From assembly GCA_047605765.1 (NCBI GenBank), contig JASGFB010000001.1, positions 1 through 64,000 on the forward strand: a DNA stretch of 64,000 bases, in the 5' to 3' direction. The notes under the pieces were generated by a model, which saw only the letters and a list, made by a program, of their open reading frames with translations, searched no databases and was not told the DNA's origin. The translations under genes were made by a program, and so were the position numbers. This document shows, one piece after another, positions 51,714 through 59,166 of this stretch. The DNA is from JBGVSA01 sp047605765 (GTDB taxonomy: Bacteria > Pseudomonadota > Gammaproteobacteria > Burkholderiales > Rhodocyclaceae). The number at the start of each line of letters is the position of its first letter. Positions within the stretch are counted from its first letter, which is position 1.

Positions 51714-52746
51714 GAGCGGCTCTCCTTTGAACGGACTGACCTTCCACGACGGCGCTCGGAAACATGTGCTGCTCTGGCGCGCGCGCGGGGTTGCGGATGG
51801 TGTCGAGCAGCAGCGAGGCCGCCATCGTCGCCATCTGGTGTTCGGGACGTTGGATGCATGTGATCGGCGGCGACAGGACCTCGGCCCATTCCGGCGTACC
51901 AACGATGACAAACGAATAGTCATGGGGCCAGCGGATGCCCTTGCGCTGGAAATACTGCAACGCCCCCTTGGCAATGTCGTGGTGTCCGAAGACCACCCCC
52001 GTGACGGGGGTCCCGGCCAGTTCGGCGGCCATGTGTGCGCCACAGCTCTCGGCTAGCTCGCCGGTCAGCACAAGCTCATCCTCGATGGGGATGCCGTACT
52101 CGCGCAGCGCGGCCCGGTAACCGTCCTCGCGTTCGCGCACGTTGGGGATCGGCGAATCCCAGGCCAGGAATGCGATGTGGCGATGGCCGGCTTCCAGCAG
52201 ATGCAGCGTAGCCAGGTAGGCGGATTGGGCGTTGTCGTGGCCGACGAAGTTATGGTCGATGACGGCATCCGGCACCGAACGTTCGAGGACCACGCAGGGG
52301 ATGTGCTGCTTCTGCAGCAGCGTGAGGTTGTCCACCTCCGACAAGGCCGGGCTGAGGATGCAGCCGTCGATACGCTGGGCGATGAGGCGCTGGATGATCT
52401 CTCTTTCCTGCTCGGGGTCTTCATCGCTGTTGCACAGCATCACGACGTATCCCTGCTCACGCGCCAGAGCCACGATCTCGACGCACATGCGCGTGAAGAA
52501 GGTATTGCCGAACTGGGCCACCACCACCGCCAGGACCTTTTTCTGCTTGCCCTTGATGCTGCTGGCAGCGGCGTTCTTCACATAGCCGACGGCCTGCGCA
52601 GCCTGGATGACCCGCTCGCGCAACTCCGGCCGGATGTAGCGCTTTTCATTGCTGAGCACATACGAGACCGTCGTCGTGGAGGTCTTGGCCACTCTGGCGA
52701 CATCTCGAATTGTTGCCGTCCTGGGCGCTTTCAAGTCTTTGGTCAT
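51706..52746 (-). CDS. LacI-family transcription regulator
   Basis: A 346-residue LacI/GalR regulator. The helix-turn-helix and hinge occupy residues 10-65 (ATIRDVARVAKTSTTTVSYVLSNEKRYIRPELRERVIQAAQAVGYVKN). The rest is a periplasmic-binding-protein-like ligand domain (GCILSPALSEVDNL, GHRHIAFLAWDSPIPNVRERE, TGVVFGHHDIAKGAL). It is the first gene of the operon, so it likely represses itself and the five genes behind it. Two operator-like sites stand just upstream. The inducer is presumably the transported compound or a derivative. Confidence 0.93.
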   Translation of the reverse strand: MTKDLKAPRTATIRDVARVAKTSTTTVSYVLSNEKRYIRPELRERVIQAAQAVGYVKNAAASSIKGKQKKVLAVVVAQFGNTFFTRMCVEIVALAREQGYVVMLCNSDEDPEQEREIIQRLIAQRIDGCILSPALSEVDNLTLLQKQHIPCVVLERSVPDAVIDHNFVGHDNAQSAYLATLHLLEAGHRHIAFLAWDSPIPNVREREDGYRAALREYGIPIEDELVLTGELAESCGAHMAAELAGTPVTGVVFGHHDIAKGALQYFQRKGIRWPHDYSFVIVGTPEWAEVLSPPITCIQRPEHQMATMAASLLLDTIRNPARAPEQHMFPSAVVEGQSVQRRAARE

Positions 52747-52763
52747 GCGGCTCAGTGAGTAGG

Positions 52764-52777
52764 TGCAAACGATTACA
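52764..52777. promoter_or_regulatory. LacI/GalR-type operator, proximal
   Basis: TGCAAACGATTACA fits TGNAANCGNTTNCA, the symmetrical operator pattern of LacI/GalR regulators with a central CG, at every fixed position. It lies 18 bases upstream of the regulator's ATG. Confidence 0.78.
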
Positions 52778-52794
52778 TATCGCGATGTGCAACA

Positions 52795-52808
52795 TGCAAA
52801 CGTTTCCA
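52795..52808. promoter_or_regulatory. LacI/GalR-type operator, distal
   Basis: TGCAAACGTTTCCA also fits TGNAANCGNTTNCA at every fixed position. Its centre is 31 bases from that of the proximal site, about three helical turns, so two dimers could bind the same face. Confidence 0.78.
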
Positions 52809-53177
52809 CATCGAGGCGTAGAAGAGAAAAGAATGTGCATAGCCTACTCCCAGCCGTGCGCACCTTGTCAATACGGAGAATTCCGTTCGCTGCCCACTTT
52901 CGACGCACGTCAACCGCCAGGTGCACCAATAAATCAGGGTCAGATTGGAACGTTTCGCGCCGAAAGCCGATCCGACGCACGGGGGCGGCCTTGCGCCGGC
53001 CTGGCCGCCGACCGCCCCCAGCACGCCTCGCTCCGCGTCGACCGATGCGCCCGCTGCAATCTGGCGCATGGCGCACGGCGACTTCCCCGACCTGTCGCCC
53101 GGAAACCAGTAAGATGGCGTTCCGCGACTAGGCTTTTGTCATTTTGCCGCCCGATAGAGGCGGCCCGTGGAGGCTCT
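52809..53177. other. Intergenic region upstream of the antiporter gene
   Basis: About 370 bases between the LacI operators and the antiporter start. It must hold the promoter of the antiporter gene and the upstream end of the divergent lacI promoter. Short open frames on the plus strand continue into the antiporter frame but lack signals, so no extra gene is called. Confidence 0.45.
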
Positions 53178-54263
53178 GTGGCTCATCCGAACAACAAGAA
53201 CCCGTGGTGGACCTGGCTGATGCCCGTCCTGGCCTGGGGTGCGATGCTGATTCCCGCGTCTTACGCCAGCGGCCCGCTGTACGTGACCCTGGCGGCAACC
53301 CTGCTGGGCGCCACCGTGTTCTCCGCCGTGCATCATGCCGAGGTCGTGGCTCATCGCATCGGCGAACCGTTCGGTACCCTGGTGCTGGCGGTGGCCGTCA
53401 CCGTCATCGAAGTAGCGCTGATCGTGTCGGTGATGCTCAGCGGCGGCGATGACAAGGCGGCGCTGGCGCGCGACACCGTCTTCTCGGCCATCATGATCGT
53501 GTGCACCGGCATCGTCGGCCTGTGCCTGCTAATCGGTGGGCTGCGCCACCGCGAACAGGATTTCCATCTGCAGGGCGCCACCGCCGCCATGGCAGCCCTG
53601 GCTGCCCTGTCGGTGTTGTCGCTGGTGCTGCCCAATTATTCGAATTCCGTGCCCGGCCCGGTGTGGTCGCCGCCGCAGTTGGCATTCGCCGGGGTCGCCG
53701 CGCTGGTGCTGTATGGCACCTTCGTGTTCGTGCAGACCATCCGCCATCGCGATTACTTCCTGCCGGCGGGCACCAGCGACGAAGCCGCCCACGCCGCGCC
53801 GCCCACAGTGGCGCAGGCCTGGGGGAGCCTCGGCCTGTTGCTGGTATGTCTGGTGGCGGTGGTCGGCCTGGCGAAAAAGCTGTCGCCGTTCATTGAAACG
53901 GCCATTGTCGATGCCGGCGCGCCACCGGCGGTGGTGGGGATCGTCATCGCGGCGCTGGTGCTGCTGCCGGAAGGCCTGGCGGCGGCGCGCGCGGCGCACG
54001 GCAATCGACTGCAGACCAGCCTTAATCTGGCGCTCGGCTCGGCGCTGGCCAGCATCGGCCTGACCATTCCGACGGTGGCGGTCATTTTCATCGCGACCGG
54101 CCGCCCGCTGGTACTCGGTCTGGATGGCAAGGAAACCGTGCTGCTCGCCCTCACCCTGCTGGTCAGCACCATCACGCTGAGCACCGGCCGCACGACCATC
54201 TTCCAGGGCACGGTGCACCTGGTGATCTTCGCCGCCTTCCTGTTCCTGTCGATCTTCCCCTGA
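53178..54263 (+). CDS. chaA: Calcium/proton (cation/H+) antiporter, ChaA-like
   Basis: A 361-residue polytopic protein with about eleven membrane segments, made of two related halves. Each half carries the CaCA-family acidic motif: LAVAVTVIEVALIVSVML with HHAEVVAHRIGEPFGTL in the first, and ALVLLPEGLAAARAA in the second. The open frame runs much farther upstream, but the GTG at 53178 with GGAGG five bases ahead gives a protein of usual ChaA length. It exchanges Ca2+ (or Na+/K+) for protons at the inner membrane. It is convergent with the ferritin-like gene, seven bases apart. Confidence 0.88.
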   Translation: MAHPNNKNPWWTWLMPVLAWGAMLIPASYASGPLYVTLAATLLGATVFSAVHHAEVVAHRIGEPFGTLVLAVAVTVIEVALIVSVMLSGGDDKAALARDTVFSAIMIVCTGIVGLCLLIGGLRHREQDFHLQGATAAMAALAALSVLSLVLPNYSNSVPGPVWSPPQLAFAGVAALVLYGTFVFVQTIRHRDYFLPAGTSDEAAHAAPPTVAQAWGSLGLLLVCLVAVVGLAKKLSPFIETAIVDAGAPPAVVGIVIAALVLLPEGLAAARAAHGNRLQTSLNLALGSALASIGLTIPTVAVIFIATGRPLVLGLDGKETVLLALTLLVSTITLSTGRTTIFQGTVHLVIFAAFLFLSIFP

Positions 54264-54270
54264 CCGGCCG

Positions 54271-55110
54271 TCAGCGCAGGATCAGGCGTTCCACCACGAA
54301 GGCCAGCGGCGTTTGCACCGCCGCCAGGGCGGGCGGCAGATGCAGCGGCTTGAGCAGCATCTTGACGGCCTGTCGCACCGGATACTGCCGCCGCACGCGG
54401 CGATTGACGCGGGCCAGCAGTTCCTTGAAGGCCGCGCCGTCGCGCAACGCGCCGCGATGCGCCTGGTGAAAGGCGTGCCACAGACCGATCTCGGCGTCGC
54501 TGTTGCGTGCCTCGATCAGGCGACGTCCCACCGCGGCCACGATGCGCCGCCGACTGTTGTGCTCAGACGCGTTGTAACGGTTGAAGTAACGATAGAAATA
54601 CTTGTAATGCCGCACTTCGTCGGCACGGATGTGGGTCACCAGCTCTTGCAAAACGGGCTCATCAGTCAGAGCGTGGATGGCCCGGTAGAACGTCGAGGTG
54701 CCCGTTTCGACGACGCAGCGAGCGACCATCTCCAGGCCGCGACTGGGTTCGAATTCATCGACTGTGCACAGCAACGAGTATTCGGCGAAGAACGCATCAT
54801 AGGCAGCCTGCCAGTCGAATTCGGGCCACACATGCTTGACGTATTCGCGCAGGGCACGGCCGTGCTGGATTTCTTCCTGTTCCCACTGCTGCGAAAGCCA
54901 TGCCACCACCTCGGCGTCGCCACTGAAGTATTCGGCCAGGTTTGAAGCGTAGGTATCGGAAGCTATTTCGATGAACGATGACGCCGCCAGGAGGTACAGC
55001 ATATCGGCGTCATGACGGATGCGTTGGAGATCAACGCGGGAGAAATCCAGATCTTCGACTCGCCAGGGTAGATCGGCGGGACCATTACCGAGCACGGCAT
55101 CATCCTCCAT
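54271..55110 (-). CDS. Ferritin-like domain protein
   Basis: A 279-residue mostly helical protein. Two ferritin-type metal motifs are visible: EQEEIQHG (near residue 77) and ADEVRHYK (near residue 165), each with Glu-x2-His spacing, on long helices, together with a first-helix glutamate near SSFIEIASD. This is the pattern of diiron ferritin-like and AurF/rubrerythrin-related proteins. The C-terminal third is basic (RVNRRVRRQYPVRQAVKML) and unassigned. Function could be iron handling, oxidation chemistry or stress defence; oxyR is nearby, but no link is shown. Confidence 0.78.
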   Translation of the reverse strand: MEDDAVLGNGPADLPWRVEDLDFSRVDLQRIRHDADMLYLLAASSFIEIASDTYASNLAEYFSGDAEVVAWLSQQWEQEEIQHGRALREYVKHVWPEFDWQAAYDAFFAEYSLLCTVDEFEPSRGLEMVARCVVETGTSTFYRAIHALTDEPVLQELVTHIRADEVRHYKYFYRYFNRYNASEHNSRRRIVAAVGRRLIEARNSDAEIGLWHAFHQAHRGALRDGAAFKELLARVNRRVRRQYPVRQAVKMLLKPLHLPPALAAVQTPLAFVVERLILR

Positions 55111-55258
55111 CCATGCCCGCGATGCGGGCTAACCATTCGGTCGTACTGCGACTTTGTCCGTGGAACTGCCCGACAGTTTCACACGTTTGTCAAAATCACA
55201 GCATAGGACGGAGGAGGACGCGCGCGCTCATTTCCTCATGAAATAAGGGCCGGCGCGT

Positions 55259-55459
55259 TCAGGCGAGTGGCCACCAGGGGGCGTGGGGCACACGCATGTC
55301 ATGCGGCGACTCGGGCGTTATCGCCGGCGTCGGCTGTGCCCGTAACTCGTCGAGATAACCACCTCGTTCGCGCTCATCGGCGCTGATGAACACCTTGTGC
55401 GCGTCATACGAGGCTTGGGCCACATGACCGTGGATATCGGGCGTGTCGTGTAGAGCCAT
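55259..55459 (-). CDS. Small protein, paralogue A of an ERER-motif pair
   Basis: A 66-residue soluble protein. The ATG at 55459 is chosen because AGGAG lies eight bases upstream; a longer frame to 55489 has no such signal. The core segment SADERERGGYLDELRA closely resembles the core EGAEERERAGFLAELTHV of the gene at 55785-55970, although the flanks differ. No family is recognised. It lies between the ferritin-like gene and its paralogue, all on one strand. Confidence 0.65.
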   Translation of the reverse strand: MALHDTPDIHGHVAQASYDAHKVFISADERERGGYLDELRAQPTPAITPESPHDMRVPHAPWWPLA

Positions 55460-55784
55460 GATGCATCTCCTGTGCAAACCACCGCTCAATCGCGGCGTGA
55501 CAATTCACTTTACGGCTCGACTGGAGACCTTTTGCATCAGGGTTTGCGCCAGCTTTTGAATAAAAATTCTTATGCGTCGATAAATCGCGAGACTCGGGTA
55601 AACCGAAACGACGCGATGCGCGTTTTATCTGACTGTGGGGAGGCGAAATATTGCCCTGGACGGGCGAGACACATGCCATAGGCATGCTGGGGAAAAACCC
55701 GTTTGAAACTTTTCCTGCAATGTGTGTCAATGGATAAGGCCCGCCCCGTGGCGGGCCTCACACCATTAACCGTCACATCACAGA
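55460..55784. other. Intergenic region between the two small paralogues
   Basis: About 325 bases with no supported gene. It contains the upstream region of paralogue A and the hairpin downstream of paralogue B. The rest is unremarkable. Confidence 0.5.
55737..55758 (-). terminator. Hairpin downstream of small paralogue B
   Basis: A nine-base-pair stem AGGCCCGCC / GGCGGGCCT around a four-base loop, 27 bases after the stop of the gene at 55785. The following minus-strand sequence is only weakly T-rich. Confidence 0.55.
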
Positions 55785-55970
55785 TCACGCCATGTTGAAC
55801 AGCATGTAGCGTGCGACTTGGGATTCAGCGTTTTGCAGGCCGTGCTCACCCGGCATGGCATCGCTGACGTGGGTCAGTTCAGCCAGGAAACCTGCGCGTT
55901 CACGCTCTTCAGCGCCTTCGTACGGACGACGGGTAACAACGTGGTCGAAGAAGTTGAAAGTCGGAGCCAT
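55785..55970 (-). CDS. Small protein, paralogue B of an ERER-motif pair
   Basis: A 61-residue protein, MAPTFNFFDHVVTRRPYEGAEERER at its start and a hydrophobic end (ARYMLFNMA). It shares the motif [DE]ERER[AG]G[FY]L-x-EL with the protein at 55259-55459. AAAGG precedes the ATG by about nine bases. An AT-rich region of more than 300 bases lies upstream, which often marks a well-expressed gene. Function is unknown; the neighbouring oxyR suggests, but does not show, a stress connection. Confidence 0.65.
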   Translation of the reverse strand: MAPTFNFFDHVVTRRPYEGAEERERAGFLAELTHVSDAMPGEHGLQNAESQVARYMLFNMA

Positions 55971-56301
55971 GATCAGTGCCTTTCGTGACGATTGGTTAAT
56001 GTTCTGTACGCGTTGTGCGTAGCACCAATACTACGTAGGCACAGGTCCGCAGACCAATTCGAGTGTTTGATTTTTCGATAAGCGCGTTTTAATAAGGGCA
56101 TCAAAAATTAATGAATGCGCTTATTAAGCGTGCTTTTTATTATTTATTTTCAATGGATTGCAGACACCCACCAACAGCAGCTGTCCGGTGACGCGCAAGA
56201 CTCGGTCCCATCGAGCCCCGCCAAAAGGGTGTTTGAATTTTTGAATGGGCGGATAAGAATGATTTGAACATTGCGCCGCCCTACGGCGGCGCAACATCGA
56301 T
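55971..56301. promoter_or_regulatory. AT-rich upstream region of small paralogue B
   Basis: About 330 bases, with a markedly AT-rich core at about 56080-56160. No gene is supported. TTGGTC and TAGTAT on the minus strand (around 56037-56066), 18 bases apart, could be a sigma-70 promoter for paralogue B, but this is weak. The CGCTTA/TAAGCG repeat near 56116 may be part of the oxyR terminator. Confidence 0.4.
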
Positions 56302-57216
56302 TCAGCCTACCGGCGTAACACCTGCGAGCGCGCTTTCGAGAATGCAGGCACGCAGCAAATCAATGACCTTGGTGCGCGGATAGGTCACGCGCCAGGCCAG
56401 AGCCACGCGGCGGCTCGGCTCCGGCGCGGCGAATTTGCGCGAAACGACCAGCTCATTGGTGGCGCTTTGCGAATCGGCGGCCGAACTGGGCAACACGGTG
56501 ACGCCCAGCCCCGTCGCCACCATCAGACGGATGGTTTCGAGTGAGCTGCCTTCGAGCGTTTTTTGCAGGCCAGTGCCATGCGCGCAACGCGGGCAGGCTT
56601 CCAGCACCTGGTCGCGGAAGCAATTGCCCGAGCCCAACAGCAGCAGGGGTTCTTCTTGCAGCGTGGCGGCGGAGATCTCGTCGTGCTCGGCCCACGGGTG
56701 CGAGGACGGCATGAGCACCCTGAAAGGCTCGTCGTACACCGGCTGCGTGACGATCCCCGGCTCGGTGAAGGGCAAGGCCAGGATGGCGACGTCGATGTCG
56801 CCCTTCTTGAGCCCCTCGGCCAGCCGGCTGGTGTAGTTTTCCTGGATCATCAAGGGCATGCGCGGCGCGCGCTGTGCGATCTTGGGGATCAGCGAAGGCA
56901 GCAGGTACGGCCCGATGGTATAGATGACCCCCAGACGCAGCGGCCCGGCCAGAGGGTCACGCCCGGCTTCGGCTATGTCGCGCACCTGCGAGGCTTCGCG
57001 CAGCACCCGCTCGGCCTGGGCGACGATCTGGCGTCCGATTTCGGTCACTTTGACGTCGGCGGCGCTGCGTTCGAACAGCAGTACACCGAGTTGCTCTTCG
57101 AGCTTCTTGACCGCCACCGAAAGCGTGGGCTGGCTGACGTGGCACTTTTCGGCGGCGTGGCCAAAGTGACGTTCTTGTGCCAGAGCGACGATATATCGCA
57201 GGTCGGTAAGGGTCAT
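56302..57216 (-). CDS. oxyR: Hydrogen-peroxide-sensing regulator OxyR
   Basis: A 304-residue LysR-type regulator. The helix-turn-helix (LRYIVALAQERHFGHAAEKCHVSQPTLS) is N-terminal and the redox domain contains Cys199 and Cys208 (GSGNC...LEAC), exactly the E. coli OxyR positions that form the activating disulfide; a third cysteine follows at 211. Active OxyR turns on peroxide-defence genes. It is divergent from the DegP/MucD-type protease gene and followed on its own strand by the two small paralogues. Confidence 0.95.
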   Translation of the reverse strand: MTLTDLRYIVALAQERHFGHAAEKCHVSQPTLSVAVKKLEEQLGVLLFERSAADVKVTEIGRQIVAQAERVLREASQVRDIAEAGRDPLAGPLRLGVIYTIGPYLLPSLIPKIAQRAPRMPLMIQENYTSRLAEGLKKGDIDVAILALPFTEPGIVTQPVYDEPFRVLMPSSHPWAEHDEISAATLQEEPLLLLGSGNCFRDQVLEACPRCAHGTGLQKTLEGSSLETIRLMVATGLGVTVLPSSAADSQSATNELVVSRKFAAPEPSRRVALAWRVTYPRTKVIDLLRACILESALAGVTPVG

Positions 57217-57521
57217 CGTCTGTCTCCGTGTGCCGGCCTCGGCGTGTGGCCCGGCCGAAAACGCGATTGTATGACGCTATCGCGACCGACGTTTGACGCA
57301 GGTTGACCTTTTGCTGCAACTCATACTATTCGCACGTACGAACAAAGGGAAAGCGCCACTTGAAAAGCGTCATTGCCGCCGCCATGTGCCAATCGCGCCA
57401 GCTTTTGTAATGCTTTGTAATGACTGGGAACGGCGAAAAATCTGCCTCGGTCACAGTGCCACATGTAAGGCCTCGTGGCCCGTTCGACATAGACATGAAA
57501 TTAATGGTCAGGAGCTTGTTT
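57217..57521. promoter_or_regulatory. Divergent region between oxyR and the DegP-like gene
   Basis: About 305 bases expected to hold both promoters. Elements such as TATGACGCTATCG near 57269 resemble parts of an OxyR site (ATAG/CTAT halves), but no full four-part motif is visible. Upstream in-frame ATGs for the protease (57420, 57495) lie here. Confidence 0.4.
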
Positions 57522-59009
57522 ATGGAGTGGTCATTTTCGCGCACGGCGCTCATCGCGGGCGTCGCAGCGCTTGCCTTTACCGGCTGTCTGGACAATTCCG
57601 GCATCAGCACCTCGCATGCGGCCAGCAGCGCATCGACAGTGGCGGCCGCCAGCGGCCCTGTCACGGTGACGCCATCGGCGCGCCCCGCCCTGCCCGACTT
57701 CAGCGCGCTGGTCGAGCAAGTCGGCCCGGCGGTGGTCAACATCCGCGTCACCAGCGTGTCCAATCCCGGCGAGGATGAAGATACCGCCATGGAAGAAGAC
57801 CCGTTCTACGACTTCTTCCGCCGCTTCGGCATGCCCGTGCCGAATATGCCGCGCGGGCAGGCGCAGCCGCGCATCAGCCAGGGCGAAGGCTCGGGCTTCA
57901 TCGTCAGCGGCGATGGCTACGTGCTGACCAATGCGCACGTGGTGGCCGACGCCACCGACGTGACGGTCAAGCTCACCGACAAGCGTGAATTCAAGGCCAA
58001 GGTGATCGGCAGCGACAGCCGCACCGACGTGGCGCTCATCAAGATCGACGCCAGCGGCCTGCCGTTCGTGCGCATGGGTGACGCGCAAAAGTCCAAGGTC
58101 GGCGAATGGGTGGTGGCCGTGGGCTCGCCCTTCGGCTTCGAAAATACGGTCACCGCCGGCATCATCAGCGCCAAGGCGCGCCGCCTGCCGGACGAAACCT
58201 TCGTGCCGTTCCTGCAGACCGACGTGGCCATCAACCCGGGCAATTCCGGCGGTCCGCTGTTCAACCTGAACGGCGAAGTCATCGGCATCAATTCGCAGAT
58301 CTATTCGCGCTCCGGCGGCTTCATGGGCATTTCGTTCGCCATCCCCATCGACGTGGCGATGAAGGTCAAGGACCAGTTGCAGAAGTACGGCAAGGTCTCG
58401 CGCGGCAAGCTGGGCGTGGGTATCCAGAGCATCAGCAAGGAAATGGCCGCATCCTTTGGCCTGCAAGGTGCCGACGGCGCGCTGGTTAACTCGGTCGAAC
58501 CGGGCAGCCCAGCCGACAAGGCCGGCATCAGAGAAGGCGACATCGTGCTCCAGGTGGATGGCAACAAGGTCGACGATTCCGCCGATCTGGCCCGCGTCAT
58601 CGGCGAGCGCCATCCGGGCGACACGGTCAAGCTCAGAATCTGGCGCGACAAGGCTTCGCGCGATGTCAGCGTCAAACTCGTCGAGCAGGCCACCGACACC
58701 GCCGCCGCCAAGTCCGAAGCACAACCCGGCAAGGGGCAATCGGCCGGCAAACTGGGATTGACGCTGCGGCCGCTGCGCAGCGACGAAGCGCGTCAGCTTG
58801 ATCTGCCAGGCGGGCTGGTCATCCAGCGCGCCACCGGCGCGGCCGCCAAGGCCGGCCTGCAAAGCGGCGATGTGATCGTGTCGGTGAGCGGGCAGCGCAT
58901 CACCTCGCCTGATCAGTTCCAACGCCTGGTCGAACAAGCGGGCAAGAACGTGCCGCTGCTGGTGCAGCGCGGCACCGTTCGGCAATACGTGGTGATCACA
59001 TTGAACTAA
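57522..59009 (+). CDS. DegP/MucD-type periplasmic serine protease
   Basis: A 495-residue HtrA-family protease. The trypsin-like domain (residues 60-290) has the triad His139 (TNAHVV), Asp169 (RTDVALIKID) and Ser242 (GNSGGPL). Two PDZ domains follow (about 300-390 and 415-490). The N-terminus has a hydrophobic signal ending A-F-T-G-C, so Cys22 could be lipidated; otherwise it would be a soluble periplasmic protein. AGGAG lies eight bases before the ATG at 57522. It degrades or refolds misfolded envelope proteins. It is not next to rpoE/mucA here but divergent from oxyR. Confidence 0.92.
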   Translation: MEWSFSRTALIAGVAALAFTGCLDNSGISTSHAASSASTVAAASGPVTVTPSARPALPDFSALVEQVGPAVVNIRVTSVSNPGEDEDTAMEEDPFYDFFRRFGMPVPNMPRGQAQPRISQGEGSGFIVSGDGYVLTNAHVVADATDVTVKLTDKREFKAKVIGSDSRTDVALIKIDASGLPFVRMGDAQKSKVGEWVVAVGSPFGFENTVTAGIISAKARRLPDETFVPFLQTDVAINPGNSGGPLFNLNGEVIGINSQIYSRSGGFMGISFAIPIDVAMKVKDQLQKYGKVSRGKLGVGIQSISKEMAASFGLQGADGALVNSVEPGSPADKAGIREGDIVLQVDGNKVDDSADLARVIGERHPGDTVKLRIWRDKASRDVSVKLVEQATDTAAAKSEAQPGKGQSAGKLGLTLRPLRSDEARQLDLPGGLVIQRATGAAAKAGLQSGDVIVSVSGQRITSPDQFQRLVEQAGKNVPLLVQRGTVRQYVVITLN

Positions 59010-59089
59010 GTTCGCGGGGAGCGACTCTCACCTGAGCAGCGTGTCCCTTGCTCGCTGCTTGGTTTTTCCTCGAAAGCAATATCTTGTCA

Positions 59090-59118
59090 GGGGGCATCCG
59101 CTGGATGCCCCCTTTTTT
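59090..59118 (+). terminator. Terminator of the DegP-like gene
   Basis: A perfect ten-base-pair stem GGGGGCATCC / GGATGCCCCC with a three-base loop and six T residues, 80 bases after the stop. Confidence 0.92.
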
Positions 59119-59166
59119 ATGCGCGCCGCCACGCTCCAGCGCCATGGCGCGGCCCCGCGTATGGGC

